A stretch of 64,000 nucleotides of DNA, taken from contig NZ_CP109132.1 of assembly GCF_035918015.1 (NCBI RefSeq), forward strand, positions 558,001 to 622,000, given 5' to 3'. Below, in pieces: positions 24,176 through 32,495 of this stretch. The stretch comes from Streptomyces sp. NBC_01754. GTDB taxonomy: Bacteria; Actinomycetota; Actinomycetes; Streptomycetales; Streptomycetaceae. A program made the position numbers and the translations under genes. Below the pieces are notes generated by a model. That model was not told the origin of the DNA, ran no database searches, and worked only from the letters and a program-made list of their open reading frames with translations. Every line of letters starts with the position of its first letter. Within the stretch, counting starts at the first letter, position 1.

Positions 24176-24877
24176 TCAGACCGATGCCGTCCTGCACTCC
24201 GGATGACCCCAGCCGTGGGGATTCTTGGCGATCATGTCCTTGGCCGCGTAGGGCGTGCCGCAGTGGCACCGGCCGGCGAACTTCGCGCGGATCGTCGCCC
24301 CGGCGCGCGAGCCCCTGCCCGCACCGGCGGTTCCCGGGGCGTCCGTCGCCCGGCTCTTCGCCGCCCGGCCCTTCGTCGCCCGCGCGGGCGCGGGTACCGG
24401 TTCCGCCGAGCCGTACGCCGTCCCGGCCGCCCGCTGCGTAACGGCCGCCTCACTCGCGGCCTGGTCGGCGAGTGCGTTGAGCGGGTCGCCGTCGACCTGG
24501 TGCGCCGGTACGTAGCGGAAGCTGACGCCGCGTCCGCCGAGCAGGCCGTCGATCTCCACCACCAGCTCCTGGTTGGCCACCGGCTTGCCGCCCGAGGTCT
24601 TCCACCCGTTGCGCTTCCAGCCGGGCAGCCACTTGGTCACGGCGTTCATCGCGTACTGCGAGTCCATCCGCACCTCGACCGGCACCGACGGATCGGTGGA
24701 CCTCAACAGCTCCCGCAGCGCGGTGAGTTCGGCGATGTTGTTGGTGGCGGTGCCCAGCGGCCCCGCCTCCCACCGCTGGGGTCGTCCCTGCGCGTCGGCC
24801 ACGACCCACGCCCAGGCGGCCGGTCCCGGATTCCCTTTGGATGCGCCGTCACACGCGGCGATGATGCGGTCTTCCAT
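24176..24877 (-). CDS. rnhA: Ribonuclease HI with C-terminal Cys-rich extension
   Basis: A 233-residue protein. Residues 4-145 are an RNase HI domain with all four metal ligands (D10 in ACDGAS, E50 in NIAELTA, D72 in RMDSQYAM, D138 in NALADQAA), which cleaves RNA in RNA:DNA hybrids. A basic Ala/Arg/Lys linker (about 150-195) leads to a short Cys/His cluster (CHCGTPYAAKDMIAKNPHGWGHPEC), probably a zinc knuckle and absent from classical E. coli RnhA. The start at 24877 is chosen as the Met directly before the first strand; the ribosome site is weak. The extension could aid nucleic-acid binding. Confidence 0.92.
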   Translation of the reverse strand: MEDRIIAACDGASKGNPGPAAWAWVVADAQGRPQRWEAGPLGTATNNIAELTALRELLRSTDPSVPVEVRMDSQYAMNAVTKWLPGWKRNGWKTSGGKPVANQELVVEIDGLLGGRGVSFRYVPAHQVDGDPLNALADQAASEAAVTQRAAGTAYGSAEPVPAPARATKGRAAKSRATDAPGTAGAGRGSRAGATIRAKFAGRCHCGTPYAAKDMIAKNPHGWGHPECRTASV

Positions 24878-24961
24878 GCCCCGATCATGCCAGCCCGGCG
24901 GTCCGGGCACGATCGAGCCGGCGGAGCCGCCCGCCCGCGCCCCGGGAGGGTGCGCCGACGC

Positions 24962-24987
24962 CGCGGGGCCCCGTCCAGGGCCCCGCG
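24962..24987 (-). terminator. Terminator-like hairpin after the cyclophilin gene
   Basis: A perfect 10-bp GC stem (CGCGGGGCCC / GGGCCCCGCG) with a 6-nt loop, starting 20 nt past the cyclophilin stop. Confidence 0.6.
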
Positions 24988-25006
24988 CCGGGTGTCCCGG
25001 GAGGGC

Positions 25007-25504
25007 TCAGAGGGTGCCGGACGCGGAGACCGCGATCTGCGCCTTCGTCTGGCCGGACTGCGAGCCGTAGGACTCGATCTTGCGGACGAGCGCCATGCTG
25101 TCCTCGTCGGCGACCTCGCCGAACACCACGTGCTTGCCGTCCAGCCAGGGGGTGGCGACGGTGGTGACGAAGAACTGCGAACCGTTGGTGTTGGGGCCCG
25201 CGTTGGCCATGGACAGCAGGCCGGGCTTGGTGTGCTTCAGCGTGAAGTTCTCGTCGGCGAACTTCTCCCCGTAGATGCTCTTGCCACCGGTGCCGTTGCC
25301 CCGGGTGAAGTCGCCGCCCTGAAGCATGAAGTCCGGGATGACCCGGTGGAAGGGGGACCCGGCGTAGCCGAAGCCCTTCTCGCCGGTGGCCAGCGCGCGG
25401 AAGTTCTCCGCGGTCTTGGGTGTCACGTCGTCGAACAGGTTGAACACGATCCGCCCGGCGGGCTGGTCGTCGATGGTGATGTCGAAATACGCCTTGATGG
25501 TCAT
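25007..25504 (-). CDS. Cyclophilin-type peptidyl-prolyl cis-trans isomerase
   Basis: A 165-residue cytoplasmic cyclophilin that catalyses prolyl isomerisation in protein folding. The conserved core is intact: [16 protein letters not shown] carries the catalytic Arg, and [14 protein letters not shown] and [12 protein letters not shown] form the rest of the active site. No signal peptide. ATG 25504 opens directly on the first beta strand ([16 protein letters not shown]). A hairpin follows the stop. Single-gene unit; housekeeping. Confidence 0.96.
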   Translation of the reverse strand: MTIKAYFDITIDDQPAGRIVFNLFDDVTPKTAENFRALATGEKGFGYAGSPFHRVIPDFMLQGGDFTRGNGTGGKSIYGEKFADENFTLKHTKPGLLSMANAGPNTNGSQFFVTTVATPWLDGKHVVFGEVADEDSMALVRKIESYGSQSGQTKAQIAVSASGTL

Positions 25505-25650
25505 GGGGCCATCCTGACATCACCGGCCACTTCCCTGTGCACGGACCCCGCCCGAAACGGCCCCGCGCCGCACTCGGGCGGGGACCGGCGCGGCGTACTC
25601 GGCCGCCCCGCCGCCGGGTACTCGTCCGGCCGGGTGCGGTGAGGCGGTGT

Positions 25651-26076
25651 TCAGCCCTCCGGGCCGCCGGACGGGCCCCAGTGGGAGAACCGGGGCAGCC
25701 ACCTCACCCGGTAGTCGGGGTGGCCCGCGTGCTCCGCGGCCATCTGCCGGACGACGAATCCCAGCCCCACGGCCCGCCCCGAGGGGAAGTCCTGGAGCGG
25801 CCGGTCCGTGTCCAGGGCCGCGATCTCCTCGTACTCGTCCAGCAGGACCCGGTTCGTCTCGATGCGCTGGAGCGTGCGCGCCGGGTCCTGGAGGGCGATG
25901 TGGCGGTCGTAGCCGCGGGACCGCACGACGAAGGCGATGCCGCCCGTCCGGTCGTGCACCTCACCGGGTACGCCTGCGGGACACCGCCATCCGCCCCCTC
26001 CGGCCTCCTGTGCGACGCGCTCCTCGTCGGCGAGGCGCGCGCGTACGAAAGCCAGCAGGTCCGCGTTGTCCGCCAT
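25651..26076 (-). CDS. DUF6221 family protein
   Basis: A 141-residue protein of the actinobacterial DUF6221 family: N-terminal DLLAFVRARLADEERVA, central HIALQDPARTLQRIETNRVLLDEYEE and C-terminal EHAGHPDYRVRWLP are the family's recurrent blocks. The function is unknown; members are small soluble proteins often near mobile or phage-like DNA. A decayed relative is at 9882-10134. The upstream region holds an exact tandem 15-bp repeat that may be regulatory. Confidence 0.8.
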   Translation of the reverse strand: MADNADLLAFVRARLADEERVAQEAGGGGWRCPAGVPGEVHDRTGGIAFVVRSRGYDRHIALQDPARTLQRIETNRVLLDEYEEIAALDTDRPLQDFPSGRAVGLGFVVRQMAAEHAGHPDYRVRWLPRFSHWGPSGGPEG

Positions 26077-26111
26077 CTGGTTCCGAACCCTTCTCCGTCA
26101 CAGGCAGGCAC

Positions 26112-26141
26112 GACGATATACGCGCAGACGATATACGCGCA
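26112..26141. repeat. Exact tandem 15-bp repeat upstream of the DUF6221 gene
   Basis: GACGATATACGCGCA occurs twice in immediate tandem. It is 36 bp upstream of the DUF6221 start and each copy contains a TATA-like core, so it may be a duplicated promoter element or paired regulator site. Confidence 0.75.
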
Positions 26142-26239
26142 CCGCGGCGGGCCACTGCCCGACCAGCGGGGAACGCCTCACGGGCGGCTCCGGGGCGCGG
26201 TCGGCACGCGACACCGTCCGTATGCCGGAACATCCCGTG

Positions 26240-28681
26240 TCAGCACGGGCGGGCGAGGCGGGCGGCCAGCAGGAGCGCGACGTCGTCGGGGCGGTTCTCG
26301 TCCTGGCCCGCCTGCGCGATGACCCGGTCCGCCGCCTCGGCGAGCGGCACCCCGCCCACACCGGCCAGCGCGGTCCGCAGGCGTTCGATGCCCTCGTCGA
26401 TGTCCTCACCGGCCTGCTCCACCAGCCCGTCGGTGAACAGGGCGAGCATGTCCCCCGGGGCGAGGCTCAGCTCGGTGACCGGGTACGACGCCTGCGGATC
26501 GACGCCGAGCACGACTCCGCCCGGCAGCTCCAGGACCTCGGCCCGGCCGTCGGCGTGGCGCAGTACGGGCTGGGGGTGCCCGGCGCGTACCGCCTGGGTG
26601 CGCCCGCTGACGGGGTCGAGCAGTACGTAGCAGCAACTGGCGAACTGCCCGGGGTCGAGGTCGATGAGCAGCCGGTTGGTGGCGCCCACGATCTCCTGGG
26701 GGTCGTGCCCGCCGAGCGTGAACGCCCGTACGGCGCTGCGCAGTTGCCCCATGGTGGCGGCCGCGGCGACCCCGTGCCCCTGGACGTCCCCGATGATCAG
26801 GGCCAGCCCGCTGCCCGTCTCGATGACGTCGTACCAGTCGCCGCCGACGTCCATGCCCAGGGTGCCCGGCAGATAGCGACCGACGGTCTCCACCTGTGCG
26901 ACGGTGGGGAGCCGGTGCGGCAGCAGCGCGTCCTGGAGTCCGCGGGCGAGGGCGGCCTCGGAGTCGTAGCGCTGGGCCCGCTGGAGGGCCTGGGCGACGA
27001 GCCCGGCCAGCGCGGTCAGCCCGGTGCGCTCCTCCGGGCTGAAGCCCCGGGGCTGGTCGAAGCCGAGGATGCACGAGCCGACGGGGCGGCCGGAGGCGAT
27101 CAGCGGCAGGAAGGCGCGGGCTCCGACGTCGGTGTCCCGGGGGGTGCCGGGGTAGGCCTCGGCCAGCTTCTCCATGGACTCGAAGAACAGCGGCCGCCCG
27201 GTGGCGAGCGCCTCCGCCCCGGGGGCCTCGGCGTCGAGGCCGATCCCCTCGAAGCGGTCCAGGAAACCCCTCGGGAAGCCGGTCTCCCAGGCCAGGTGGA
27301 GGTGCCGCTCGTGCTGGAGGTAGATGGCCAGCTGCCGGCCGCCGAACGCGGGCAGCAGCTCGTCCGTGACCACCGCGGAGACCTGCCGGGCCGTCATCGC
27401 CTCGGTCAGGGCGATGGCCAGCGCGACCGGCCGGTACAGGACGGCCGCACGGTCGGCCGGTGAGCCCGGCGGGAGGCCCCGCTTCCCGCCGGCGCCCTCC
27501 GTCGCGTCCGTGTGCCGCCCGGAGGGGCTGACGGTCACCGTGATCCCGTCGTGGCCGGGGAACATCGCCACGGACAGCCACTCGGACGCTCTGTGCCGGG
27601 CGAGGAAGTACACCGGGTCGTCGGAGAACAGGGCGGCCCGGATCTGGTCCCCGTACGCCGGTTTCGCGAGCCAGGGCAGTGCCTCGGCCAGGGTGCGGCC
27701 GGACAGCTCGGCTCGGGTGAGGCCGAGCAGCTCCTCGGCCGGACGGTTGACGTAGGTGACACGCCCCGTGCGGTCCAGGGTGAACACCCCGCGCGGCAGC
27801 CGGTCGGTGGCCTCCGGGACGACCGGATCGCCCCCGGTGTCGAGCAGTACCCCGGTCAGCTCGCGGGAGGAGCCGCGCCCCGAGAGTTCGAGCAGGAGCG
27901 CCCGGCCGTCCGGGCCGCACAGCCGCAGCCGGCGCACCCGGGGCCCCTCGTGCCTGGCGACCATGCTGCCGAGGGTCCACAGCCCGGCCACGTCCTCCGG
28001 GGGCAGCCGGGCCGTCAGCTCGTCCATGGTACGCGGCGGCCGGTTCACGGGCTCGGTGCCGAACATCACGCGCGTCCCGTCGTCGGCGGTGACGTCTCCG
28101 CTGCCGGGGTCCCACGTGAAGTGCCCGACCCGGACGGGCCGGGCCGGACCGGCGGGCAGCCGCACGGCCAGGGGCTCGCCCTCCCACCGGATCGGCGTAC
28201 CGTCGCGCTCCAGCTCCGTGAGCTCCGCGCCGAGCTGTTCCGCGGCGTCCTCCAGCCGGCGCCGGTCGGTGGCTGCGACGGGGCGGCCCCGGGTGGCGTG
28301 GCGCAGGACCAGCAGTACGCCGACGGTGGTGGCTCCGCTCCGGACGGGCACGTACAGCGACGCGAAGGGGAACGGCAGCCCCGCCATCAGCTGCGGGAAG
28401 CGGCGCATGGCCACCTCGGCGTCGCCGAGGTACACCGGCCGGCCGGAGCGGTACACCTCCGCCACCGGGAAGGGCCGGTTGACGTGCAGACGGCACCAGG
28501 GGCGCATCAGCCGCCCGGGCAGCCCTGCCAGTACCGCCATCAGCAGGAGCCCCGGGGTACCGGAGCGCAGGTAGACACCGCCCGCGTACCCGCCGACGGC
28601 GTCGACGGCACGCGCCGTGGCGCGTGCCATCGCCAGGGAGAGCCCGTCGGGGGCTCGGCTGCCGTCGGCTCTCGGGGTCAC
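26240..28681 (-). CDS. SpoIIE-family PP2C phosphatase with N-terminal GAF-like, PAS and GAF sensor domains
   Basis: An 813-residue protein. An N-terminal GAF-like region (about 15-150; ARATARAVDAVGGYAGGVYLR, then PFPFASLYVPV) is followed by a degenerate sensor segment, a PAS domain (about 290-380; GVFTLDRTGRVTYVNRPAEELLG), a GAF domain (about 420-580; ARAFLPLIASGRPVGSCILGF) and a C-terminal PP2C/SpoIIE phosphatase (about 595-810). Metal-binding acidic motifs are present: GGDWYDVI, GDVQGHG, LFTDGLVEQ, RPDDVALL. Such enzymes dephosphorylate anti-anti-sigma proteins. GTG 28681 is preferred because the family's first block follows at once; the ribosome site is poor. It is the last gene on the strand after the polyol operon, 73 nt away. 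Confidence 0.9.
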   Translation of the reverse strand: MTPRADGSRAPDGLSLAMARATARAVDAVGGYAGGVYLRSGTPGLLLMAVLAGLPGRLMRPWCRLHVNRPFPVAEVYRSGRPVYLGDAEVAMRRFPQLMAGLPFPFASLYVPVRSGATTVGVLLVLRHATRGRPVAATDRRRLEDAAEQLGAELTELERDGTPIRWEGEPLAVRLPAGPARPVRVGHFTWDPGSGDVTADDGTRVMFGTEPVNRPPRTMDELTARLPPEDVAGLWTLGSMVARHEGPRVRRLRLCGPDGRALLLELSGRGSSRELTGVLLDTGGDPVVPEATDRLPRGVFTLDRTGRVTYVNRPAEELLGLTRAELSGRTLAEALPWLAKPAYGDQIRAALFSDDPVYFLARHRASEWLSVAMFPGHDGITVTVSPSGRHTDATEGAGGKRGLPPGSPADRAAVLYRPVALAIALTEAMTARQVSAVVTDELLPAFGGRQLAIYLQHERHLHLAWETGFPRGFLDRFEGIGLDAEAPGAEALATGRPLFFESMEKLAEAYPGTPRDTDVGARAFLPLIASGRPVGSCILGFDQPRGFSPEERTGLTALAGLVAQALQRAQRYDSEAALARGLQDALLPHRLPTVAQVETVGRYLPGTLGMDVGGDWYDVIETGSGLALIIGDVQGHGVAAAATMGQLRSAVRAFTLGGHDPQEIVGATNRLLIDLDPGQFASCCYVLLDPVSGRTQAVRAGHPQPVLRHADGRAEVLELPGGVVLGVDPQASYPVTELSLAPGDMLALFTDGLVEQAGEDIDEGIERLRTALAGVGGVPLAEAADRVIAQAGQDENRPDDVALLLAARLARPC

Positions 28682-28754
28682 ACTGCCAGGATGCGCAGCC
28701 GCGCCCCGGGCCGCATGTCCACGGCCCCCGGCGGCGTGGCCGGGGCCCCGCGTG

Positions 28755-29669
28755 TCAGGTGCGGACGGGGACGGCGGGCTCGGTGCCCGCGTGGGCACAC
28801 ACCGACGCGGCGACCTCGGAGGCGAAGGCCAGCAGGGCCCGCACCTCCTGGGGGGCCGGCCGTCCGGTGAAGGCACCCCGGGAGGCCATGGCGCTCAGCA
28901 GGCCCGCGACGAAGGCGTCGCCCGCGCCGATCGTGTTGACGACCTCGACGGGTACGGCGGGCACGGACACCGGCGGCGCCCCCGCGGTCCAGGCCGTGCT
29001 GCCCCGGGCCCCCCGGGTCAGGACCACCAGGCGCCCTCCCTCGGCCAGCGTCCGGCAGGTGTCCTCGGGGTCCGCCTCCGGCCACAGCCGCTCCAGGTCC
29101 TCGTCGCTCGCCTTGACGACGTGCGCGAGTCCGCACAGCTCCCGCAGGGCCGCCCGGCCGCGCTCCGGATCCAGGGTGCGGTCCAGGCGGACGTTGGGGT
29201 CCACCACGAGGAGGGAGTGCTCGGCGGCGGCGAGCGCAGTCGCCCGTACGGCCCGAGCCGCGGGGTCCACGACCGCCGCGAGCCCGCCGGCGTACACGGC
29301 GCCGAATCCGGCGGTGTGCGCGGAGAGGTCCGGCAGCCGGAACGTCGCCGTGTCCTGGAGGTGGAAGTGGTAGCCCGTTCCGTCGGCGCCGGGCTCGGCG
29401 ACGGCCAGCGCGGTGGGCAGACCGGAGCGTGCGCAGAGGCCGAGGTCCACCCCGGCCGCCCGCAGCCGCGCCTCCACGGCGCGGGCGAAGCCGTCGCCGC
29501 CGATGCCGCCCGCGAAGGCGACGGGAGTGCCGAGCCGTGCCAGGGCGACGGCGACGTTGGCAGGCGCGCCGCCGGACTGGGCGGCGCGCAGGTCGCCGTC
29601 CCCGCCGCTGGGCACGAGGTCGACGAGGGCTTCGCCGAGTACCAGGACCGCCCCGGGTCCGCCTGTCAC
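28755..29669 (-). CDS. PfkB-family carbohydrate kinase (probable fructokinase)
   Basis: A 304-residue ribokinase/PfkB-family kinase. The N-terminal GEALVDLVPS and GGAPANVAVALARLG blocks and the C-terminal signature VNTIGAGDAFVAGLL (catalytic Asp in GAGD) are clear. The GTG at 29669 overlaps the dehydrogenase stop (GTGA), so the genes are coupled. Together with an upstream zinc polyol dehydrogenase and a SmoEFG-like importer, the likely job is to phosphorylate the ketose (for example fructose from mannitol or sorbitol) released by the dehydrogenase. The sugar is inferred from context. Confidence 0.9.
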   Translation of the reverse strand: MTGGPGAVLVLGEALVDLVPSGGDGDLRAAQSGGAPANVAVALARLGTPVAFAGGIGGDGFARAVEARLRAAGVDLGLCARSGLPTALAVAEPGADGTGYHFHLQDTATFRLPDLSAHTAGFGAVYAGGLAAVVDPAARAVRATALAAAEHSLLVVDPNVRLDRTLDPERGRAALRELCGLAHVVKASDEDLERLWPEADPEDTCRTLAEGGRLVVLTRGARGSTAWTAGAPPVSVPAVPVEVVNTIGAGDAFVAGLLSAMASRGAFTGRPAPQEVRALLAFASEVAASVCAHAGTEPAVPVRT

Positions 29670-30655
29670 GGCTCCACCACTGTCTTGCGCCCGATGCCCG
29701 CCTTGAAACGGTCGATGGCCTGCGGGTACTGCTCCAGCGGCAGCCGGTCGCTGATGAACACCGACGGGTCGAGCACCCCGGTGGCGAAGAGCGCGGCGGC
29801 ACGTTCGTAGCTGTGCAGGACCGCCATCGAGCCGGTGATGGTGATCTCCTGGTTGTAGATGCGGTACGGCTCGATGACCGCGGTCGTCGCGTAGTCGGCG
29901 ACGCCGAACTGGAGGAAGGTGCCTCCCTTCGCGACGCGTCCCAGACCGTCCTGGATGGCGGCCGCGTTGCCGGTCGCGTCGATGACGACGTCCCAGCCAC
30001 CGGGCTGTTCCAGCTCCTTCGCGTCGGCCGCGGACCGGGAGCAGCCGAGGAGGCCCGCGGTGCCGAGGCGGTCGGGGTTGACGTCCAGCACGTCGACGGA
30101 GGCCGCGCCGGTGCGCTTGGCGAGCTCCAGCATCATGAGGCCCATGGTGCCGGAGCCGTAGATCAGCACCTCGGCGCCGAGGTTGCCGTTCAGTACGTCG
30201 TAGCCGCGGACCGCGCAGGACAGGGGCTCGACGAGCGCCGCGTCCTTGACGTCGACGTGCTCGGGCAGCTTGACGCAGTTGGCGACGGGGGCCACGGCGA
30301 ACTCCGCCGCGCCGCCGGGGACGGTGACGCCGATGGCGGCCCAGCGCTCGCAGAGGTTGCCGCGGCCGATGCGACAGTAGCGGCACTCGTGGCAGTGCAG
30401 GGACGGGTCCACGGCGACCCGGTCGCCGACGGACAGCTCCGTGACGTCGCGGCCGGTTCCCACGACCTCGCCGGCGAACTCGTGCCCCGGGACGATGGGC
30501 AGGGTGGGTGCGAACTCACCCTGGAGGATGTGCAGATCGGTTCCGCACAGCCCGCACGAGGCGACGGACACCACGACCTCGCGGGGTCCGGGGGTGGGGT
30601 CCGGGACGGTGGTGACGGAGACCTTGCCGGGGGCTTCGACGATCGCTGCCCGCAT
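29666..30655 (-). CDS. Zinc-dependent polyol/alcohol dehydrogenase (MDR family)
   Basis: A 329-residue medium-chain dehydrogenase. The catalytic zinc site is visible as CGLCGTD and GHEFAGEV; the structural zinc lobe is CHECRYCRIGRGNLC; the NAD-binding Rossmann motif is YGSGTMGLMMLEL. This is the sorbitol/threonine dehydrogenase-like branch that oxidises polyols to ketoses. Its ATG overlaps the permease stop by 1 nt (TAATG) and its stop overlaps the kinase start, so it is embedded in the polyol operon. Mannitol, sorbitol or arabitol are likely substrates by context. Confidence 0.92.
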   Translation of the reverse strand: MRAAIVEAPGKVSVTTVPDPTPGPREVVVSVASCGLCGTDLHILQGEFAPTLPIVPGHEFAGEVVGTGRDVTELSVGDRVAVDPSLHCHECRYCRIGRGNLCERWAAIGVTVPGGAAEFAVAPVANCVKLPEHVDVKDAALVEPLSCAVRGYDVLNGNLGAEVLIYGSGTMGLMMLELAKRTGAASVDVLDVNPDRLGTAGLLGCSRSAADAKELEQPGGWDVVIDATGNAAAIQDGLGRVAKGGTFLQFGVADYATTAVIEPYRIYNQEITITGSMAVLHSYERAAALFATGVLDPSVFISDRLPLEQYPQAIDRFKAGIGRKTVVEP

Positions 30656-31533
30656 TATTTCACTGCTCCCAGAGAGAGGCCCTGGACGAGTTTGTCCTGG
30701 GCGGCGTAGCCGGCGGCGAGCACCGGCAGGGACACGACGACGGAGGCGGCACACAGCTGGGCCAGGAACAGGCCCTGGCTGGTGACGAATCCGGTGAGGA
30801 ACACGGGTGCAGTCTGGGCGACGACGCCGGTGAGCACCCGGGCGAAGAGAAGTTCGTTCCAGCTGAAGATGAAGCAGATCAGGGCGGTGGCCGCGATGCC
30901 CGGGGCGGCCATCGGCGCGATCACACGGGCCAGCACGGTCGGCAGTCTGGCCCCGTCGACCTGGGCCGCCTCGATGACGGAGACGGGCACGTCCGCGAGG
31001 AAGGACTGGAGCATCCAGACCGCGATCGGCAGGTTCATCGAGGTGTAGAGCAGGACCAGGAGCCAGATGTTGTCCAGCATTCCGGCGTTCTTGGCGAACA
31101 GGTAGACGGGCAGCAGTCCCGCGACGACGGGCAGCATCTTGGTGGAGAGGAAGAAGAACAGCACGTCGGTCCATTTGCGTACGCGCCGGATGGAGAGCGC
31201 GTACGCCGCCGGGAGCGCCAGCAGGAGGACCAGGAGTGTGGAGAAGAAGGAGGCGCCCAGGGAGTTGAGCAGCGGCGGCCACGGAGTCACGCCGGTGTCG
31301 GCGCCGAAGAAGGCGCGGTAGCCGTCGAGGGTGAGCGGCGCGAAGACGGACGGCGGGTTGGTCGCCGCGTCCGACTCGGCGTGCAGGGAGGTCAGGAGCA
31401 TCCACAGCGCGGGCAGGCAGAAGGCCAGTCCGGCCGCCCAGGCCAGCAGGCCGAGTGCCGCGGAGCGCCGCTTGGCCCGGCGTGCCGGGCGGGGCACGAC
31501 CGGGGAGGACGTGGGGACGGTGGTGGCGGTCAT
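30655..31533 (-). CDS. Carbohydrate ABC transporter permease, MalG/SmoG type
   Basis: A 292-residue inner-membrane permease with six predicted transmembrane segments and the EAA loop (VIEAAQVDGARLPTVLARVIAPMAAPG) that docks the ATPase. It ends with TAA overlapping the next ATG. It pairs with the MalF-type permease just upstream (overlapping at 31530-31533). No ATPase gene is present in the operon; in Streptomyces such CUT1 importers are energised by the shared ATPase MsiK, encoded elsewhere. Confidence 0.94.
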   Translation of the reverse strand: MTATTVPTSSPVVPRPARRAKRRSAALGLLAWAAGLAFCLPALWMLLTSLHAESDAATNPPSVFAPLTLDGYRAFFGADTGVTPWPPLLNSLGASFFSTLLVLLLALPAAYALSIRRVRKWTDVLFFFLSTKMLPVVAGLLPVYLFAKNAGMLDNIWLLVLLYTSMNLPIAVWMLQSFLADVPVSVIEAAQVDGARLPTVLARVIAPMAAPGIAATALICFIFSWNELLFARVLTGVVAQTAPVFLTGFVTSQGLFLAQLCAASVVVSLPVLAAGYAAQDKLVQGLSLGAVK

Positions 31534-32495
31534 GCGCGGTTCGCCTCCTCACTGAAGAGGGACGAGACGACCCGGAGCGCGAAGGTGGCGATGATGATCG
31601 TGCCGATCACGACGACGACCCCCGCGGCGGACGCCAGTCCGTATTCGTGGGCTTGGTAGAAGGTCTGGTAGATCGTGTAGGGGAGGTTGGCGGTGCCGAG
31701 CCCGCCGGCGGTGAGGGTGAACACCGCGTCGAAGTTCTGCACGATGTGGACGGCCCCGAGCAGGACGCCGAGTTCGAGGTACCGGCGCAGGTGCGGCAGG
31801 GTCAGGTGGCGGAAGGTCTGCCAGGCGCTCGCGCCGTCGAGGCGCGCGGCCTCGACGACCTCGGCGGGCCGGCTCTGGAGTCCGGCGAGCAGGATCAGCA
31901 TCATGAACGGCGTCCACTGCCAGACCAGCGCGGCGATGACCGCGAGCAGCGGCATGTCGGCGATCCAGTCGGGCTGGCCCGGGGAGGTGTCGCCGAAGAG
32001 GTCGCCGATCCAGCTCAGGGCACCGTTGAAGAGTCCGTACTCCGGGTTGTAGAGGGCGTGCTTCCACAGCAGCGCGGCGGAGACGGGGACGAGCAGGAAC
32101 GGCGTGATCAGGAGCGTGCGGACCATGCCGCGGCCGAAGAACGTACGGTCCAGGAGCAGCGCCAGGGCCAGTCCCAGGACCACGGTGGCGATGACGACGC
32201 CCGCGGTGAGCAGGACCGTGGTGACGACCGAGTCCCGCAGAGCGGCGTCGGTGAAGACGGAGGCGTAGTTGCCGAGGCCGTTGAAGGCGCGTTTGTCGGG
32301 GTTGAGGGAGTTCCAGTCGAAGAGCGAGATCACCAGGGTCGCCACGAACGGCAGCTGGGTGACGACGATCAGGAAGACCAGGGCGGGCAGGAGCGGCGCC
32401 CGGGTGGCCCAGGCCCTGCGTCGGCCCTTTCCCGGGGTGGGCGCGGGTGTGCGAGGTGCGGAGACGGGGGCGCTGGTGCCGGCTGCTGTGGTCAT
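31530..32495 (-). CDS. Carbohydrate ABC transporter permease, MalF/SmoF type
   Basis: A 321-residue permease with a 30-residue cytoplasmic lead, then six or more membrane segments and the EAA motif (VVEAARLDGASAWQTFRHLTLPHLRR). The ATG at 32495 overlaps the binding-protein stop (ATGA, 32492-32495) and its stop overlaps the MalG-type gene, so binding protein, both permeases, dehydrogenase and kinase form one coupled operon. The QNFDAVFTLTAGG block resembles polyol-specific SmoF/MtlF proteins. Confidence 0.94.
   Translation of the reverse strand: MTTAAGTSAPVSAPRTPAPTPGKGRRRAWATRAPLLPALVFLIVVTQLPFVATLVISLFDWNSLNPDKRAFNGLGNYASVFTDAALRDSVVTTVLLTAGVVIATVVLGLALALLLDRTFFGRGMVRTLLITPFLLVPVSAALLWKHALYNPEYGLFNGALSWIGDLFGDTSPGQPDWIADMPLLAVIAALVWQWTPFMMLILLAGLQSRPAEVVEAARLDGASAWQTFRHLTLPHLRRYLELGVLLGAVHIVQNFDAVFTLTAGGLGTANLPYTIYQTFYQAHEYGLASAAGVVVVIGTIIIATFALRVVSSLFSEEANRA

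Noticed and set aside
28681..28876. Extension of the SpoIIE phosphatase at 26240 to an upstream ATG at 28876
   Set aside because: It would overlap the end of the PfkB gene by over 100 nt with Pro/Arg-rich sequence; the GTG at 28681 fits the family's N-terminus.
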